DNA of 64,000 nucleotides from a virus, in IMG/VR virus record IMGVR_UViG_3300044839_000009, positions 1 to 64,000 of that record; one strand, given 5' to 3'. The notes under the pieces are model-generated. The model had not been told where the DNA came from and ran no database searches. It worked only from the letters and a program-made list of their open reading frames with translations. Shown in pieces: positions 14,172 through 22,580 of the stretch (position 1 is the stretch's first letter; every line of letters begins with the position of its first letter). The translations under genes were made by a program, and so were the position numbers.

Positions 14172-14552
14172 TCAGCGGCTGAGCGCGAGGATGATGGTGG
14201 TGACGGTCCCGATGAGCGCGGCCGCGCCGAGGAGGATGCCCCACCCGGCGTTGAGGCCTGAGCTCCTGCCCTCGGATCGGTCGACGCGTTCCTTCAGCTC
14301 CGTGAACTGGGCAAGCGTCACGAACTGTGCGGCCTGGTCAGAGAGGGTTTCGCGGAACTCGTTGACGCCGTCGAACCGTTTCTCCATGGCCAACTCGGCC
14401 TTGATGACGGCTTCCTTCGCGGCCAGCAACGCCGCCTCAACGGCCTTGGTCTGCGCATCGAAGCGCTGCTGGTAGCGGAGGTCTCGCTCGTCGTAGATCG
14501 CGGTGAGGTGCGACTTCAGCGTCCCCGGGGTCCAGCCGTCGCCGTCGGCCAT
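14172..14552 (-). CDS. Coiled-coil protein with C-terminal membrane anchor
   Basis: 126 aa from the ATG at 14552 (GGGAGG upstream). Residues 10-95 are helical with coiled-coil character (KAVEAALLAAKEAVIKAELAMEKRF). The C-terminus is one membrane helix (GWGILLGAAALIGTVTTIILAL). Such proteins sit near actinophage lysis cassettes and may act as spanin-like or holin-accessory factors, which is inference from position. Confidence 0.7.
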   Translation of the reverse strand: MADGDGWTPGTLKSHLTAIYDERDLRYQQRFDAQTKAVEAALLAAKEAVIKAELAMEKRFDGVNEFRETLSDQAAQFVTLAQFTELKERVDRSEGRSSGLNAGWGILLGAAALIGTVTTIILALSR

Positions 14553-14695
14553 CGGACCTCCCGCCGCCACTGCCGCTTCTCCCGGGCGCGCTGCGTCTTC
14601 TTGTCCACCCCATCGTCCGGGCAGTCGATCCCTGCCGGACCGCGACGGCAGACCGGACAGAACGACGGGTGCATCCGGCTAAGCATGCGAGGCAT
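14516..14695 (-). CDS. Small cysteine-containing basic protein
   Basis: 59 aa. The ATG overlaps the previous stop (ATGA) and the 3' end overlaps the coiled-coil gene by 37 bp. N-terminal FCPVCRRGPAGIDCPDD, then a basic tail (KKTQRAREKRQWRRE). A small zinc-ribbon-like protein of unknown role; the overlaps argue that it is translated. Confidence 0.6.
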   Translation of the reverse strand: MPRMLSRMHPSFCPVCRRGPAGIDCPDDGVDKKTQRAREKRQWRREVRWPTATAGPRGR

Positions 14696-14916
14696 CAGGC
14701 ACCCCCGTGGTCCTGCTCGGCCAGTTCGCGCCGGTCGGCCGCATTGTGGGTGAACAGGCTTGCCGTCGTGCCGTCAGTGCAGTCCACCAGACTCCAGCGC
14801 GGGTCACACGGGCAGGCCGTACCGCGCTCGTGTTCCATCAGGTCCGCGACCGGGATGACGTCAGCCTCAGTCGGCGAAGCGTGCACGTCCACCCGCCACC
14901 CGGGATCAGTCGACAC
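14695..14916 (-). CDS. Small protein of the CxCxP...HNAxDxRE family
   Basis: 73 aa from the GTG at 14916. The central VADLMEHERGTACPCDP and the later HNAADRRELAE match a small actinophage family whose second member in this window is at 43287 (EHDRASDEPDCLCGPDV...HHSLDGREH). It overlaps genes on both sides. Function unknown. Confidence 0.6.
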   Translation of the reverse strand: MSTDPGWRVDVHASPTEADVIPVADLMEHERGTACPCDPRWSLVDCTDGTTASLFTHNAADRRELAEQDHGGA

Positions 14917-15628
14917 GGCGGGCTCCGATCTTCCGGTAGGCCGCCGTCGCACTGAGCGCGCCCACACCGAGCAGCCCACGGTTCGGCGACGGGGTATCCG
15001 ACGGGGTGGGTGACGGGTTGCCGCTCGACGTGTCCTGGCAGTCATACTGCGGGTCGCTGTCCGGCGAGTCCGCGGTCCGTGTGCACGTCGTGTGGTGCGT
15101 GACGCCGGTGCCGTCCGTCCACGAGTAGGACCAGCCGGCAGGCGGGGCGCCGTTGGCGCCGTCCCGCCCGTCTGCCCCGTTCGCTCCGTCCTGGCCCGCC
15201 GGTCCGGCGACCGTCGATGCCGGCCCGGGCTCGCCCGCGCTCCCAGGAGACCCCGAGGTGCCAGGTGAGGGCGTGATGGTCGGCGCCGGTTTCCCCGAGG
15301 CCCCGGTGGGCCCGGGTGGTCCCGGAGGTCCGGGGATCGGCACCGGCACCTCAGCCCGCGACGACAACGACGGCACGGCCCGCGTCGGGTCCGGTGCGAC
15401 CGGCGTGCCGCCCCTCGACTTCACCTGCTGCCGCAGCGCCCGCACATCCCCGGCCAGCGTGCTGACTGCGTTGCCGCGCAGGTCAGCCTCGGTGGCCAAC
15501 TGGTCGGCGCGGTGGGATTCCTGGGCGATCATCAGCAGGGCCGCCGCCACCCCGCCGCCCAGGAACAGCAGGGCCGCGACGATCAGGCCGAAGCGACGCC
15601 GGTACAGCAACTTCTCGCTGCGGGTCAC
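14906..15628 (-). CDS. Membrane-anchored protein with collagen-like repeats
   Basis: 240 aa. One N-terminal membrane helix (FGLIVAALLFLGGGVAAALLMI) is followed by a coiled-coil segment (about 40-70). Then come Gly-X-Y repeats (GPPGPPGPTGASG, GANGADGRDGANG), a cysteine pair (CTRTADS, YDCQD), and a Ser/Pro-rich tail. It sits between the lysis genes and small proteins. It may span the cell wall during lysis or act as a surface fibre. Confidence 0.7.
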   Translation of the reverse strand: MTRSEKLLYRRRFGLIVAALLFLGGGVAAALLMIAQESHRADQLATEADLRGNAVSTLAGDVRALRQQVKSRGGTPVAPDPTRAVPSLSSRAEVPVPIPGPPGPPGPTGASGKPAPTITPSPGTSGSPGSAGEPGPASTVAGPAGQDGANGADGRDGANGAPPAGWSYSWTDGTGVTHHTTCTRTADSPDSDPQYDCQDTSSGNPSPTPSDTPSPNRGLLGVGALSATAAYRKIGARRVD

Positions 15629-15912
15629 GGCGTACCCCCGAGTTGCGTCACCAGGAGCCGCAGGCGGCCGATCTCCGACTCGAGGGCCGCGACCCGCGCC
15701 TCTGCGATGGCCACCCGCGCCTCGGCCGCCTTCTCGTCAGCCTCTGCCTTGTCGCGCTCGGCGATCAACTTGCTCGCCAGGCTGTCGTATCCACCAATCA
15801 CTCCGCCCTCCCGCTGCGCGCGTGCCGCGCCCCGGGTTCCGTACACGGTCGCCGCCGCAGCCACGGGCCCGCCGATAACGGCGGCTATCGCTGTGACCAG
15901 GGCGGCGTCCAT
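15625..15912 (-). CDS. Small membrane protein with coiled coil, lysis-associated
   Basis: 95 aa from the ATG at 15912. An N-terminal hydrophobic segment (ALVTAIAAVIGGPVAAAATVYG) precedes a long charged coiled coil (AERDKAEADEKAAEARVAIAEARVAALESEI). It lies directly downstream of the holin gene and overlaps the collagen-like gene by 4 bp. Possible second holin or spanin component. Confidence 0.7.
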   Translation of the reverse strand: MDAALVTAIAAVIGGPVAAAATVYGTRGAARAQREGGVIGGYDSLASKLIAERDKAEADEKAAEARVAIAEARVAALESEIGRLRLLVTQLGGTP

Positions 15913-15943
15913 GTGCCCTCCGGGCCGCTTGCATGGGGCAGAA

Positions 15944-16261
15944 TCAGGCGCCCGACGGGGCGGCGGTGACGAGGGAGTCCTGCGCCTTGCCGGAGATCCC
16001 GGTCGGCTTCCACAGGCCGAAGTGCGCCAGGACACCGGTGCCGAACGCGACCACGGCGAGGATCGCAGCGGTACCCAGGTTGAAGCCCGGTCCCGGGTTG
16101 GCGACCTCCACGAGCAGTCCGTTGAGGATGGACAGGGCGAGGAGCAGTACGGCCTTGACGCCCGCAGAGGTGACGCGGGTGGTGACGAGGCCGACGAGGA
16201 CCGGCAGGACGACGCTGACGAGCAGGCCGAGCCAGTAGGCGGTATCGAGAGTGACGGTCAT
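15944..16261 (-). CDS. Holin
   Basis: 105 aa with two or three membrane helices (WLGLLVSVVLPVLVGLVTT, GVKAVLLLALSILNGLLV, GTAAILAVVAFGTGVLAHFGLW) and a short soluble tail. Size, topology and position 26 bp downstream of the endolysin gene are typical of actinophage holins, which form the membrane lesions that release or trigger endolysin. Confidence 0.85.
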   Translation of the reverse strand: MTVTLDTAYWLGLLVSVVLPVLVGLVTTRVTSAGVKAVLLLALSILNGLLVEVANPGPGFNLGTAAILAVVAFGTGVLAHFGLWKPTGISGKAQDSLVTAAPSGA

Positions 16262-16287
16262 GGCAGATCCGTTTCTGCGGGGAGGGG

Positions 16288-17226
16288 TTAGTGGGTGGTG
16301 ACGTTGAGGGTGATGCCGACCTTGGCGAGTTCGGCGATGAGCTGGTCGGCGAGGCCGCCAGCCCCGAGCGTGCCGAGGACTGCCTGAATGTCCTTGAGGC
16401 GGGCGATGGCCTCGCGGATTCCCTCGGTCTGGGTCTGCTCGGTGTACTTCGCCGACCAGGTGACGTTGGCCGGGGTCTTGCCGTCCGCGGCGAAGTAGTC
16501 GCCGTTGTTGTACGGAGGGCGGGCGGCGGGGATGACGTCGGCGGCGTAGATGCGGTCGATGTCGCTGCCCTCCAGTACGCCACCGCCCGCGAGGAGCTTG
16601 GCCACGACGGCGTCAGCGACGGCGGCGATCTCGGCAGGTGTCACGGGGTTCTCCTGAGGGGTGTTGGGCCGGGGGTACTGGCCGTAGTCGGTGACCGTGG
16701 CGTAGTCGAGGTCGGCGCTGCCGCCGAGGACAGTGCCGCCGCGCTGCTGGATCGTGGCGTGCACCGACCAGACGCCGCCGGACCAGGCGACGGTCTGCCA
16801 CAGGAAGCGGATGCCGTGCCCGTAGGCGCCGGTGATGACCTTGACGCCGCCGTAGCAGCCGGTCCGGGCGAGGCCGATCACGGAGATGATGCCGTCGAAA
16901 TAGGCCTGGACCTTCGCCCAGGTGGTGTCGAGGTCGACGGCGAAATGGATGACCATGTCGTCGGGCAGGCCGACGGCCTTGCGCTGCGCCTCGGCAGCCT
17001 TGGCGTCCGTGATACCGGCCGCACGTCCTGCGAGGGCGCGGCCCGCGGTGGTCTCCCACACGACGACGGAGCCGATGTTGGCCGCCTTGTAGGCGGTGAC
17101 CTGGGAGGCGGTGAGGTTCTTGTTGGGGTCGTGGGAGAAGTAGCGGGCCACGAACTGCGCGCCTACGCCCTTGATCTGCGCGATGGACGGCTTCGCCCAC
17201 GCGACGTCGATGCCCTTGATGGTCAC
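16288..17226 (-). CDS. Endolysin with DUF1906/GH25-like domain
   Basis: 312 aa from the GTG at 17226, which overlaps the stop of the peptidase gene (GTGA). Residues 1-200 form a Rv2525c-like/DUF1906 TIM-barrel: GIDVAWAKPS, FVARYFSHDPNKNLT, VVVWETTAGRAL and IHFAVDLDT. The C-terminal 110 residues look like a helical cell-wall or oligomerisation module (EGIREAIARLKDIQAVLG). Predicted to cut peptidoglycan at the end of the lytic cycle together with the holin. Confidence 0.85.
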   Translation of the reverse strand: MTIKGIDVAWAKPSIAQIKGVGAQFVARYFSHDPNKNLTASQVTAYKAANIGSVVVWETTAGRALAGRAAGITDAKAAEAQRKAVGLPDDMVIHFAVDLDTTWAKVQAYFDGIISVIGLARTGCYGGVKVITGAYGHGIRFLWQTVAWSGGVWSVHATIQQRGGTVLGGSADLDYATVTDYGQYPRPNTPQENPVTPAEIAAVADAVVAKLLAGGGVLEGSDIDRIYAADVIPAARPPYNNGDYFAADGKTPANVTWSAKYTEQTQTEGIREAIARLKDIQAVLGTLGAGGLADQLIAELAKVGITLNVTTH

Positions 17227-18149
17227 AGGTGCCTTCCCTTCAGGGATGCGACCTTGTTGTCTGCGGCCCACGCCTGCATCAGAGCCAGCGCCTGAACCAG
17301 GCGAGGATCCGGAGTAGGAGTGGGCGACGGAGGAGGGGTGGGCACCGGGGTCGGTGTGGGGACGGGCGGCACGACGGTGGGGAACGGCTTGCCGGTGATC
17401 GCGGTGTAGTCCGCGGCGAACGCCGTCAGGTCGACGCCTGCGAGGAACGCCGGGTTGGTCAGGTGTTCGGGCCAGATGACGACCCAGGCCTCTTCCACCT
17501 CGTGGCGCCAATAGGAGTCGGTGAACGATGTCTCTTCGGCCCAGGTGATGAACCGTTCGTCCCCGCCCAGGGGGCCCGGGCCGGCGGGTCCGTAGCCGCC
17601 GGTGATGACGGAGTGGCCGCCGTCGACCGGGGAGGACCGAACGTAGTCCCACGGCTTGCCGTTGCCGAACTCGGTCTGGTTCACATTGAGGACCGTGATG
17701 CCGGTCCACACGCTGCCGAAGATTGCGATGGCGGCCTTGACCTCTTCGGCGTTCGCGACGTTGACGGCCGCGAAGCCGACCGCCTTCACGCCATCCGGGC
17801 CGCCGTGCTTGACCAGGTACTCCAGGGCTGTCTGGATCTCCATCCCGTCGTCCTGGGACGGGAAGTCGGGGTTCTGCGTCTTGTAGAACGCGATGACCTC
17901 GTCCATCGTCGGGTACTTCTCCGTCGCCAGGGCGGCGGTGACCAGGCGCCGGACGTTCGCCCAGGTGACCGCGACACAGTCGCCGTACTGGTCGTTGCCA
18001 AGCATCTGCCAGCCGCCGTTCAGACGGGCGAGCTGGTCGACGGCGGCAGGGTGCGCGGGGATGACGCCGGTGAGGGACCGGGAGAGCTGGATGGCGCGGG
18101 CCCGCTTGGGGGCTCTACGGCCGTACTGACGCTGACGAGGGATGGTCAT
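17223..18149 (-). CDS. Papain-like cysteine peptidase, second lysin or tail-associated
   Basis: 308 aa. GDCVAVTWAN carries the candidate nucleophile cysteine and VDGGHSVITGGYG the histidine, followed by a WAEETSFTDSYW strand. This is the pattern of phage papain-like peptidases. A Pro/Thr-rich linker (VPTPTPVPTPPPSPTPTP) leads to a short C-terminal helix. It is coupled to the endolysin gene, so a role in cell-wall opening is likely. Confidence 0.75.
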   Translation of the reverse strand: MTIPRQRQYGRRAPKRARAIQLSRSLTGVIPAHPAAVDQLARLNGGWQMLGNDQYGDCVAVTWANVRRLVTAALATEKYPTMDEVIAFYKTQNPDFPSQDDGMEIQTALEYLVKHGGPDGVKAVGFAAVNVANAEEVKAAIAIFGSVWTGITVLNVNQTEFGNGKPWDYVRSSPVDGGHSVITGGYGPAGPGPLGGDERFITWAEETSFTDSYWRHEVEEAWVVIWPEHLTNPAFLAGVDLTAFAADYTAITGKPFPTVVPPVPTPTPVPTPPPSPTPTPDPRLVQALALMQAWAADNKVASLKGRHL

Positions 18150-18227
18150 TGGGGCTCCGGAAGGGCGTGATGGGGCATGCGAGAGCCCCCGGGCCGGCGG
18201 CCGAGGGGCAGGCAGGGAGAAGGCGGG

Positions 18228-18464
18228 TCAGGGGGTGACGGTGTCGGTCTCCACCTTGTGCCGGGTGATCGTGCCTGACGTGAGATCCGTCAGGACGCTT
18301 TGAATCGCGGACTGCACGGCGATGGCGATGTCGTCCATCTGCTCGTCGGTGACAGTGATTTCATCGGCGCCCCCCAGGAGGAAGCTGAAGCTCACACCCC
18401 CGTCGGCCAGAGGATTGCTGAGCAAGTAGTCGTAGGCCACGGTTCCGTACTCGGCGGTGAACAT
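18228..18464 (-). CDS. Small tail-region protein
   Basis: 78 aa. Beta-rich N-terminus (FTAEYGTVAYDYLLS, GVSFSFLLGGADEITVT), then a helix and a threonine-rich end. It lies between the peptidase and a fibre-head gene. No recognised domain. Confidence 0.6.
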   Translation of the reverse strand: MFTAEYGTVAYDYLLSNPLADGGVSFSFLLGGADEITVTDEQMDDIAIAVQSAIQSVLTDLTSGTITRHKVETDTVTP

Positions 18465-18506
18465 CGGAGCATCTCCTCCATGGGGTGAGGTATCAGGTGG
18501 ACTGAT

Positions 18507-19064
18507 TTAGGTGTGGATCCAGATCGCGAGGAGGCTGCAGTTCTTGCCAGCGGCCGCATCTGCCTGGGTACTGAGGGCCCCGCCGGAGACCTGGTTGCCG
18601 AACATTTCGATGTAGTCGCCGACGGCGAGCGGCACGATGATCGGGGACTGGACAACGATGGTCGTCCGGGTTGCGGCGTTGCCGATCTGGGTGTTGGCGC
18701 CTCCGACGACCTGCACGCCGTTCTTGTAGATCCCTGCTCCGCGGTAGTCCGTCGCGTTGGATGCGAACGAGGTGCACCCGCTGACCAGGTACGATCCGGC
18801 GACTTGGCAGGTGTATCTGCTGGTGTTGGTGACGGTGGAGTGGCCGCCGTCGGTGTCGATGACCTCCGTGTCGATGGTGACAGCGGTCCACACGTTGCTC
18901 GGCATCGACTGCGAGGTGGCCTGGTAGCCGTAGAACATGGGCAGGCCGTTGCTGCCGGAGCCGAGGAGCCATTGCATGGTGGCGGCGACCTGCGCGTTCC
19001 ACAACGCGGCCGTCTGATAGTTGCCGGGGGCTTCGGTGGCGATGACGGGCAGGGTGCGGGGCAT
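18507..19064 (-). CDS. Minor tail protein with C1q-like head
   Basis: 185 aa. After an N-terminal helix (YQTAALWNAQVAATMQWLLG), the pattern FYGYQATSQSM...VTIDTEVIDTDG...VAGSYLVSGCTSF...RGAGIYKNGV...GDYIEMFGNQVSGGAL is that of a C1q/TNF-like trimeric jelly roll. Such domains form receptor-binding tips. It follows the large minor tail gene, consistent with the distal tail. Confidence 0.75.
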   Translation of the reverse strand: MPRTLPVIATEAPGNYQTAALWNAQVAATMQWLLGSGSNGLPMFYGYQATSQSMPSNVWTAVTIDTEVIDTDGGHSTVTNTSRYTCQVAGSYLVSGCTSFASNATDYRGAGIYKNGVQVVGGANTQIGNAATRTTIVVQSPIIVPLAVGDYIEMFGNQVSGGALSTQADAAAGKNCSLLAIWIHT

Positions 19065-19106
19065 GCGGGCACCTCCGGGCGGGGGGCCCGCATGGGCCCG
19101 TGGTGG

Positions 19107-22100
19107 CTAATAAGCGAAGGTCACTGCGTCGAAGGCGCTGACCGTGTCCCAGGTGGTGGGGTCGGTGGCGCCTGCGGGGAGCTGGTCGCAGACGACGGCG
19201 CCGATGGCGTGGGCGTTGGCGGTGGCGCTGATGGTGAGGACCGCGGATGTCCATCCGGTGGAGGTCGCGCCGACTGCAGTGACGGTGACCTGCTCCGCGA
19301 GCGAGGTGCCCGGCTCGAGGGTGAGGACTTCACCGACCGCGAGTTGGGCGGCCAGTACGTTGGTGTTGTCCTGGCTCGGGTTGATGGTGATGGACGTGGC
19401 GCCGGCACTGATGGCGGTCTTCAGGGTGGTGTGCCAACTGGAGAAAATCCCGTAGGGCGTGAGGTCAGCCGGGGAGCATTGGAGGGTCTGGAAGGCCTCA
19501 CCGTTGTCGCCGAAGTCCCACTGGATGTTCTCGACGAAGCATTCGATCTGGACGGCGGGGACGTTGGGTGCTCGTCGCATGACGCGGACGCGGGTTCCCA
19601 GTTCCAGGGCGAGGCACACCGGCCACATGCTGGGGTTGGCGCTCGGGTGGAGCTTGATGCTGGAGACGCGGGTCGCGGGCTGCTTGTACCGGGACAGCAG
19701 GTAGTTCGCGGCGTCCTGGCATTCCAGGGCCGATGACGAGTTGACGGTCCGGCCCATGGTGCGCGGGAAGTAGGCCGTCATCGACGTCTGGTCCTGCGCG
19801 TAGAACGCCTGAGAAGTGGACTCCTGAGTGACGGTGACCTGGTTGGACAGGTGCGTCGAGTCGTAGTCGAGGCTGACGTCCTCGTATGGCCACTCGCCGG
19901 ACGCTGCGTTCTCCCCGAAGGTGTACATGGGGGTGGTGGCGTTGTAGCGGGCCGAGCGGCTGCGGAAGGTGACGGCGCCCGCCCGGTCGACGTAGTGCGC
20001 GCCGCCCTCCGTGTCGACCACGGCCTGCAACGCGCTGACAGCGTCCTGCCCGTCGATGGCGGCCGGGCCCATGGACGTCGTCAGCCCGGTCTGCACGGAG
20101 GACGCCCCGGTGTAGCCCGCCCACTTCAAGATCCTGGAGTAGCGGGTAGAGGTCGAGTCGCCCACGAAAGACGACTTCCAAGCCGCATACATGTTGGTCA
20201 ACGCGGTAGGACCGGAGAAGTCCGCGAACTCGGCGAACTCGGCGACGAAGCTAATGTCGCCTTTGAAGTTCAGGTAGGTGCCGTTACCGACGGTGGCATC
20301 AACGAAGGTGCCGACGTTGTCGGCGATGATTCCGGTGGGCGTGTACGTCGTTGGCACGCTGTTGTAGAACGCTACGACGGACCCATCCTGGGACGCTACA
20401 ACCTGGTTGGTGGCCAGGTTGTAGCCGAAGATCAGCAGATGCCAGTCGCCGTCGACACAGTTGGTGGCTCCGCCGAATCCGTAGGACGCCCCAGCACCCG
20501 AGGGGCCCTGTACGACAACGCGTGGCATTCCACCTGTGTCGAGGTAGACGTTGATCTGGGTGCCGGATGGATTGCTGCCAGCCCTCTGGCTGTCCATGGC
20601 CGACCACATGTAGGCGGCAGTGGTGATCGTGGGCCCGGTGTAGCGGAAGGCGATCATCCGAACCCATTTGGTCGGGTCGACCGGGCCCTTAATGCCTGCA
20701 CTGGACAGCTTGATGAACGTGGCGGCGCTGAGGAGATTCGTGCCCGGGCTGGGGTTGTTGATCCTGACGACCGACCCGGAAGACCCCGTGTAGGTGCCGC
20801 CCGCGTCGGTCGACGTGATCGCATTGCCGAAGGTCAGGCTGCCCGCCCCGTACTTGGACACCGCGAGTTGCGCGCCGGGAAAGTTACCGGTGGCGTCCGA
20901 CACGGAGGTGCTGCCAGCCGGGTCGTCGAGCTTGTAAAGCCACCTCGGGGTGTGGCTGTTGATCTCCATGGTCAGCGGGTCAGACAGCTGCTGCTGCGAC
21001 AGCAGCGAGAACGCGTCAGTCACCGACGGCTCGACCTTGCCGTAAGTCCCGGACATGTCCCACGACGACGGCCACCGCTCCATAAACCCCGCATACACCG
21101 GGTTCCACGCGCCCGGGCACGTCCACGACGAGGCGACAGAGCCCTTCTCCAACTGCCAGCCATCGACCTGGATCGAGCACAGCGCGCCCGCCGTCGAGGC
21201 GACGGCGACACCGAACAGCATCCCCGCAGCGGACGCCGGGGCGGTCGCCGTCACTGTGATGGGTGTCCATCCGGCCGTCGCCGACCCCGTCAGGACCGCC
21301 GTCGAACCGTAGCTGTAGCTCGCCGGGTTTCCGCCAGCCGCCGTGTACCAGCCGAAAGCACCCTCCACCGTCAGCGACGTCGACGCAGTCACATCACGGA
21401 CGTACATCCGCATCGTGTACGCCTGCCCCGGGATCACCGAGAACCGCGGCGTGTAGCAGATCAGCGTCGTCGCGACCGTCGCGTTCGGCACCGAAAACTG
21501 CATGACGCTGCCGCCGGCCCACGCCGAGGCAGACGCCACGAAGGAGCCGTTGGCGGCGTCGGTCGCTGAGAAGATGTCGGTGGCGCTCGACGAGATCGCA
21601 CCCGCAGCGAAACCCCCGAGGTCGCCGCCCGTGGCCATGACCTGATCGACCAGGTTGCGGGTCGGCGGCCACTGCGCGCGGCGCCGGTAGGGCTGGTACG
21701 GCAGGATGTGGCCCGCCCACGGACCTGAGGCGTTGACCGGGTCAAGGGCGGCGTCTTTGTTGCCCAGCGTCAGCGACGCTTCGCCTGAGCGGACCTGATC
21801 CGTCTCGTACTGGCGCCCCCGCGACACGGTGACGCTGCCCCGCGTGCGGTCGGAGACCTCAACGTACCGGTCGGCCGGGCTGCTGCCACCATTGGCCGAC
21901 CAGTACGGACCCCACGCGTCCTCGACGGCCGGCCAGTTGATGTTGAAAGGGCCGCCCAGCATCGTGTTGACGTGCTGGATCGTCGCCACATTCCCGGCGA
22001 CCTCAGTGACCGACGCGCCCACCTGAAACACGAACTGCACGGCGACCGCCGACCAGCTGTAGACGCTCGAGGTGAGGGTCGTCCAGTTGTAGCCATCGGC

Positions 22101-22532
22101 ACTCGTGTCCGCGAACCAGGTGCCGGACGCTTCCCGAAGGCGCCACCAGCCGTGCGCGTTCGGGTCATACGTCGGCAGCGTCGTCGTGACCGTCGACCCG
22201 GCGGTCTGCAGCGTGAACTTGAAGACGTTCGACTCGAGCCTGAGGGCAACGCTGTTGTTGGCGTCGAGGAGCACCTTGAACGCGACCTTCGTGCCGCCCG
22301 CACCGTTCGGGGTCGGCCCGACCTCGGCGTAGATCGCGGACGACGTGGCGTCGTACAGCAGAGTCGTACCGAACGTGTTCGTCGAGCCGGACACCGTCGG
22401 CGACGCCACCGACACCAGATCGTTGACGGCGTCCAGCGTCGCCGTGCCGCCCGTGATCGAGTTCCACAGGACCGTGTTGATCGCGGCCGCCTGGAACGAA
22501 TCGCTGAGGGTGGACAGCTTGGGGTTAGCCAC
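19107..22532 (-). CDS. Large minor tail protein with lectin-like domains
   Basis: 1141 aa. Residues 20-190 form a beta-sandwich with a WRLREASGTWFADTS motif, typical of LamG/concanavalin domains. A segment RGRQYETDQVRSGEASLTL...PYQPYRRRAQWP is a conserved hallmark of Streptomyces phage tail proteins. Two further carbohydrate-binding-type sandwiches follow (about 320-480 and 560-800). It comes directly after the tape measure gene, so it is probably the distal tail/adhesion protein. Confidence 0.85.
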   Translation of the reverse strand: MANPKLSTLSDSFQAAAINTVLWNSITGGTATLDAVNDLVSVASPTVSGSTNTFGTTLLYDATSSAIYAEVGPTPNGAGGTKVAFKVLLDANNSVALRLESNVFKFTLQTAGSTVTTTLPTYDPNAHGWWRLREASGTWFADTSADGYNWTTLTSSVYSWSAVAVQFVFQVGASVTEVAGNVATIQHVNTMLGGPFNINWPAVEDAWGPYWSANGGSSPADRYVEVSDRTRGSVTVSRGRQYETDQVRSGEASLTLGNKDAALDPVNASGPWAGHILPYQPYRRRAQWPPTRNLVDQVMATGGDLGGFAAGAISSSATDIFSATDAANGSFVASASAWAGGSVMQFSVPNATVATTLICYTPRFSVIPGQAYTMRMYVRDVTASTSLTVEGAFGWYTAAGGNPASYSYGSTAVLTGSATAGWTPITVTATAPASAAGMLFGVAVASTAGALCSIQVDGWQLEKGSVASSWTCPGAWNPVYAGFMERWPSSWDMSGTYGKVEPSVTDAFSLLSQQQLSDPLTMEINSHTPRWLYKLDDPAGSTSVSDATGNFPGAQLAVSKYGAGSLTFGNAITSTDAGGTYTGSSGSVVRINNPSPGTNLLSAATFIKLSSAGIKGPVDPTKWVRMIAFRYTGPTITTAAYMWSAMDSQRAGSNPSGTQINVYLDTGGMPRVVVQGPSGAGASYGFGGATNCVDGDWHLLIFGYNLATNQVVASQDGSVVAFYNSVPTTYTPTGIIADNVGTFVDATVGNGTYLNFKGDISFVAEFAEFADFSGPTALTNMYAAWKSSFVGDSTSTRYSRILKWAGYTGASSVQTGLTTSMGPAAIDGQDAVSALQAVVDTEGGAHYVDRAGAVTFRSRSARYNATTPMYTFGENAASGEWPYEDVSLDYDSTHLSNQVTVTQESTSQAFYAQDQTSMTAYFPRTMGRTVNSSSALECQDAANYLLSRYKQPATRVSSIKLHPSANPSMWPVCLALELGTRVRVMRRAPNVPAVQIECFVENIQWDFGDNGEAFQTLQCSPADLTPYGIFSSWHTTLKTAISAGATSITINPSQDNTNVLAAQLAVGEVLTLEPGTSLAEQVTVTAVGATSTGWTSAVLTISATANAHAIGAVVCDQLPAGATDPTTWDTVSAFDAVTFAY

Positions 22533-22580
22533 CGGGCACCTCCTCGTGACGGCGCCCGGTGGCGCCCCTACATGGGCTGG

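Noticed and set aside
15153-15878. Plus-strand collagen-like frame
   Set aside because: The Gly-X-Y repeat belongs to the minus-strand membrane protein; the plus frame is its mirror image in GC-rich DNA.
19851-21569. 572-codon open frame on the plus strand
   Set aside because: Shadow of the 1141-aa tail gene; Arg/Gly/Val-rich, no start signal and no family resemblance.
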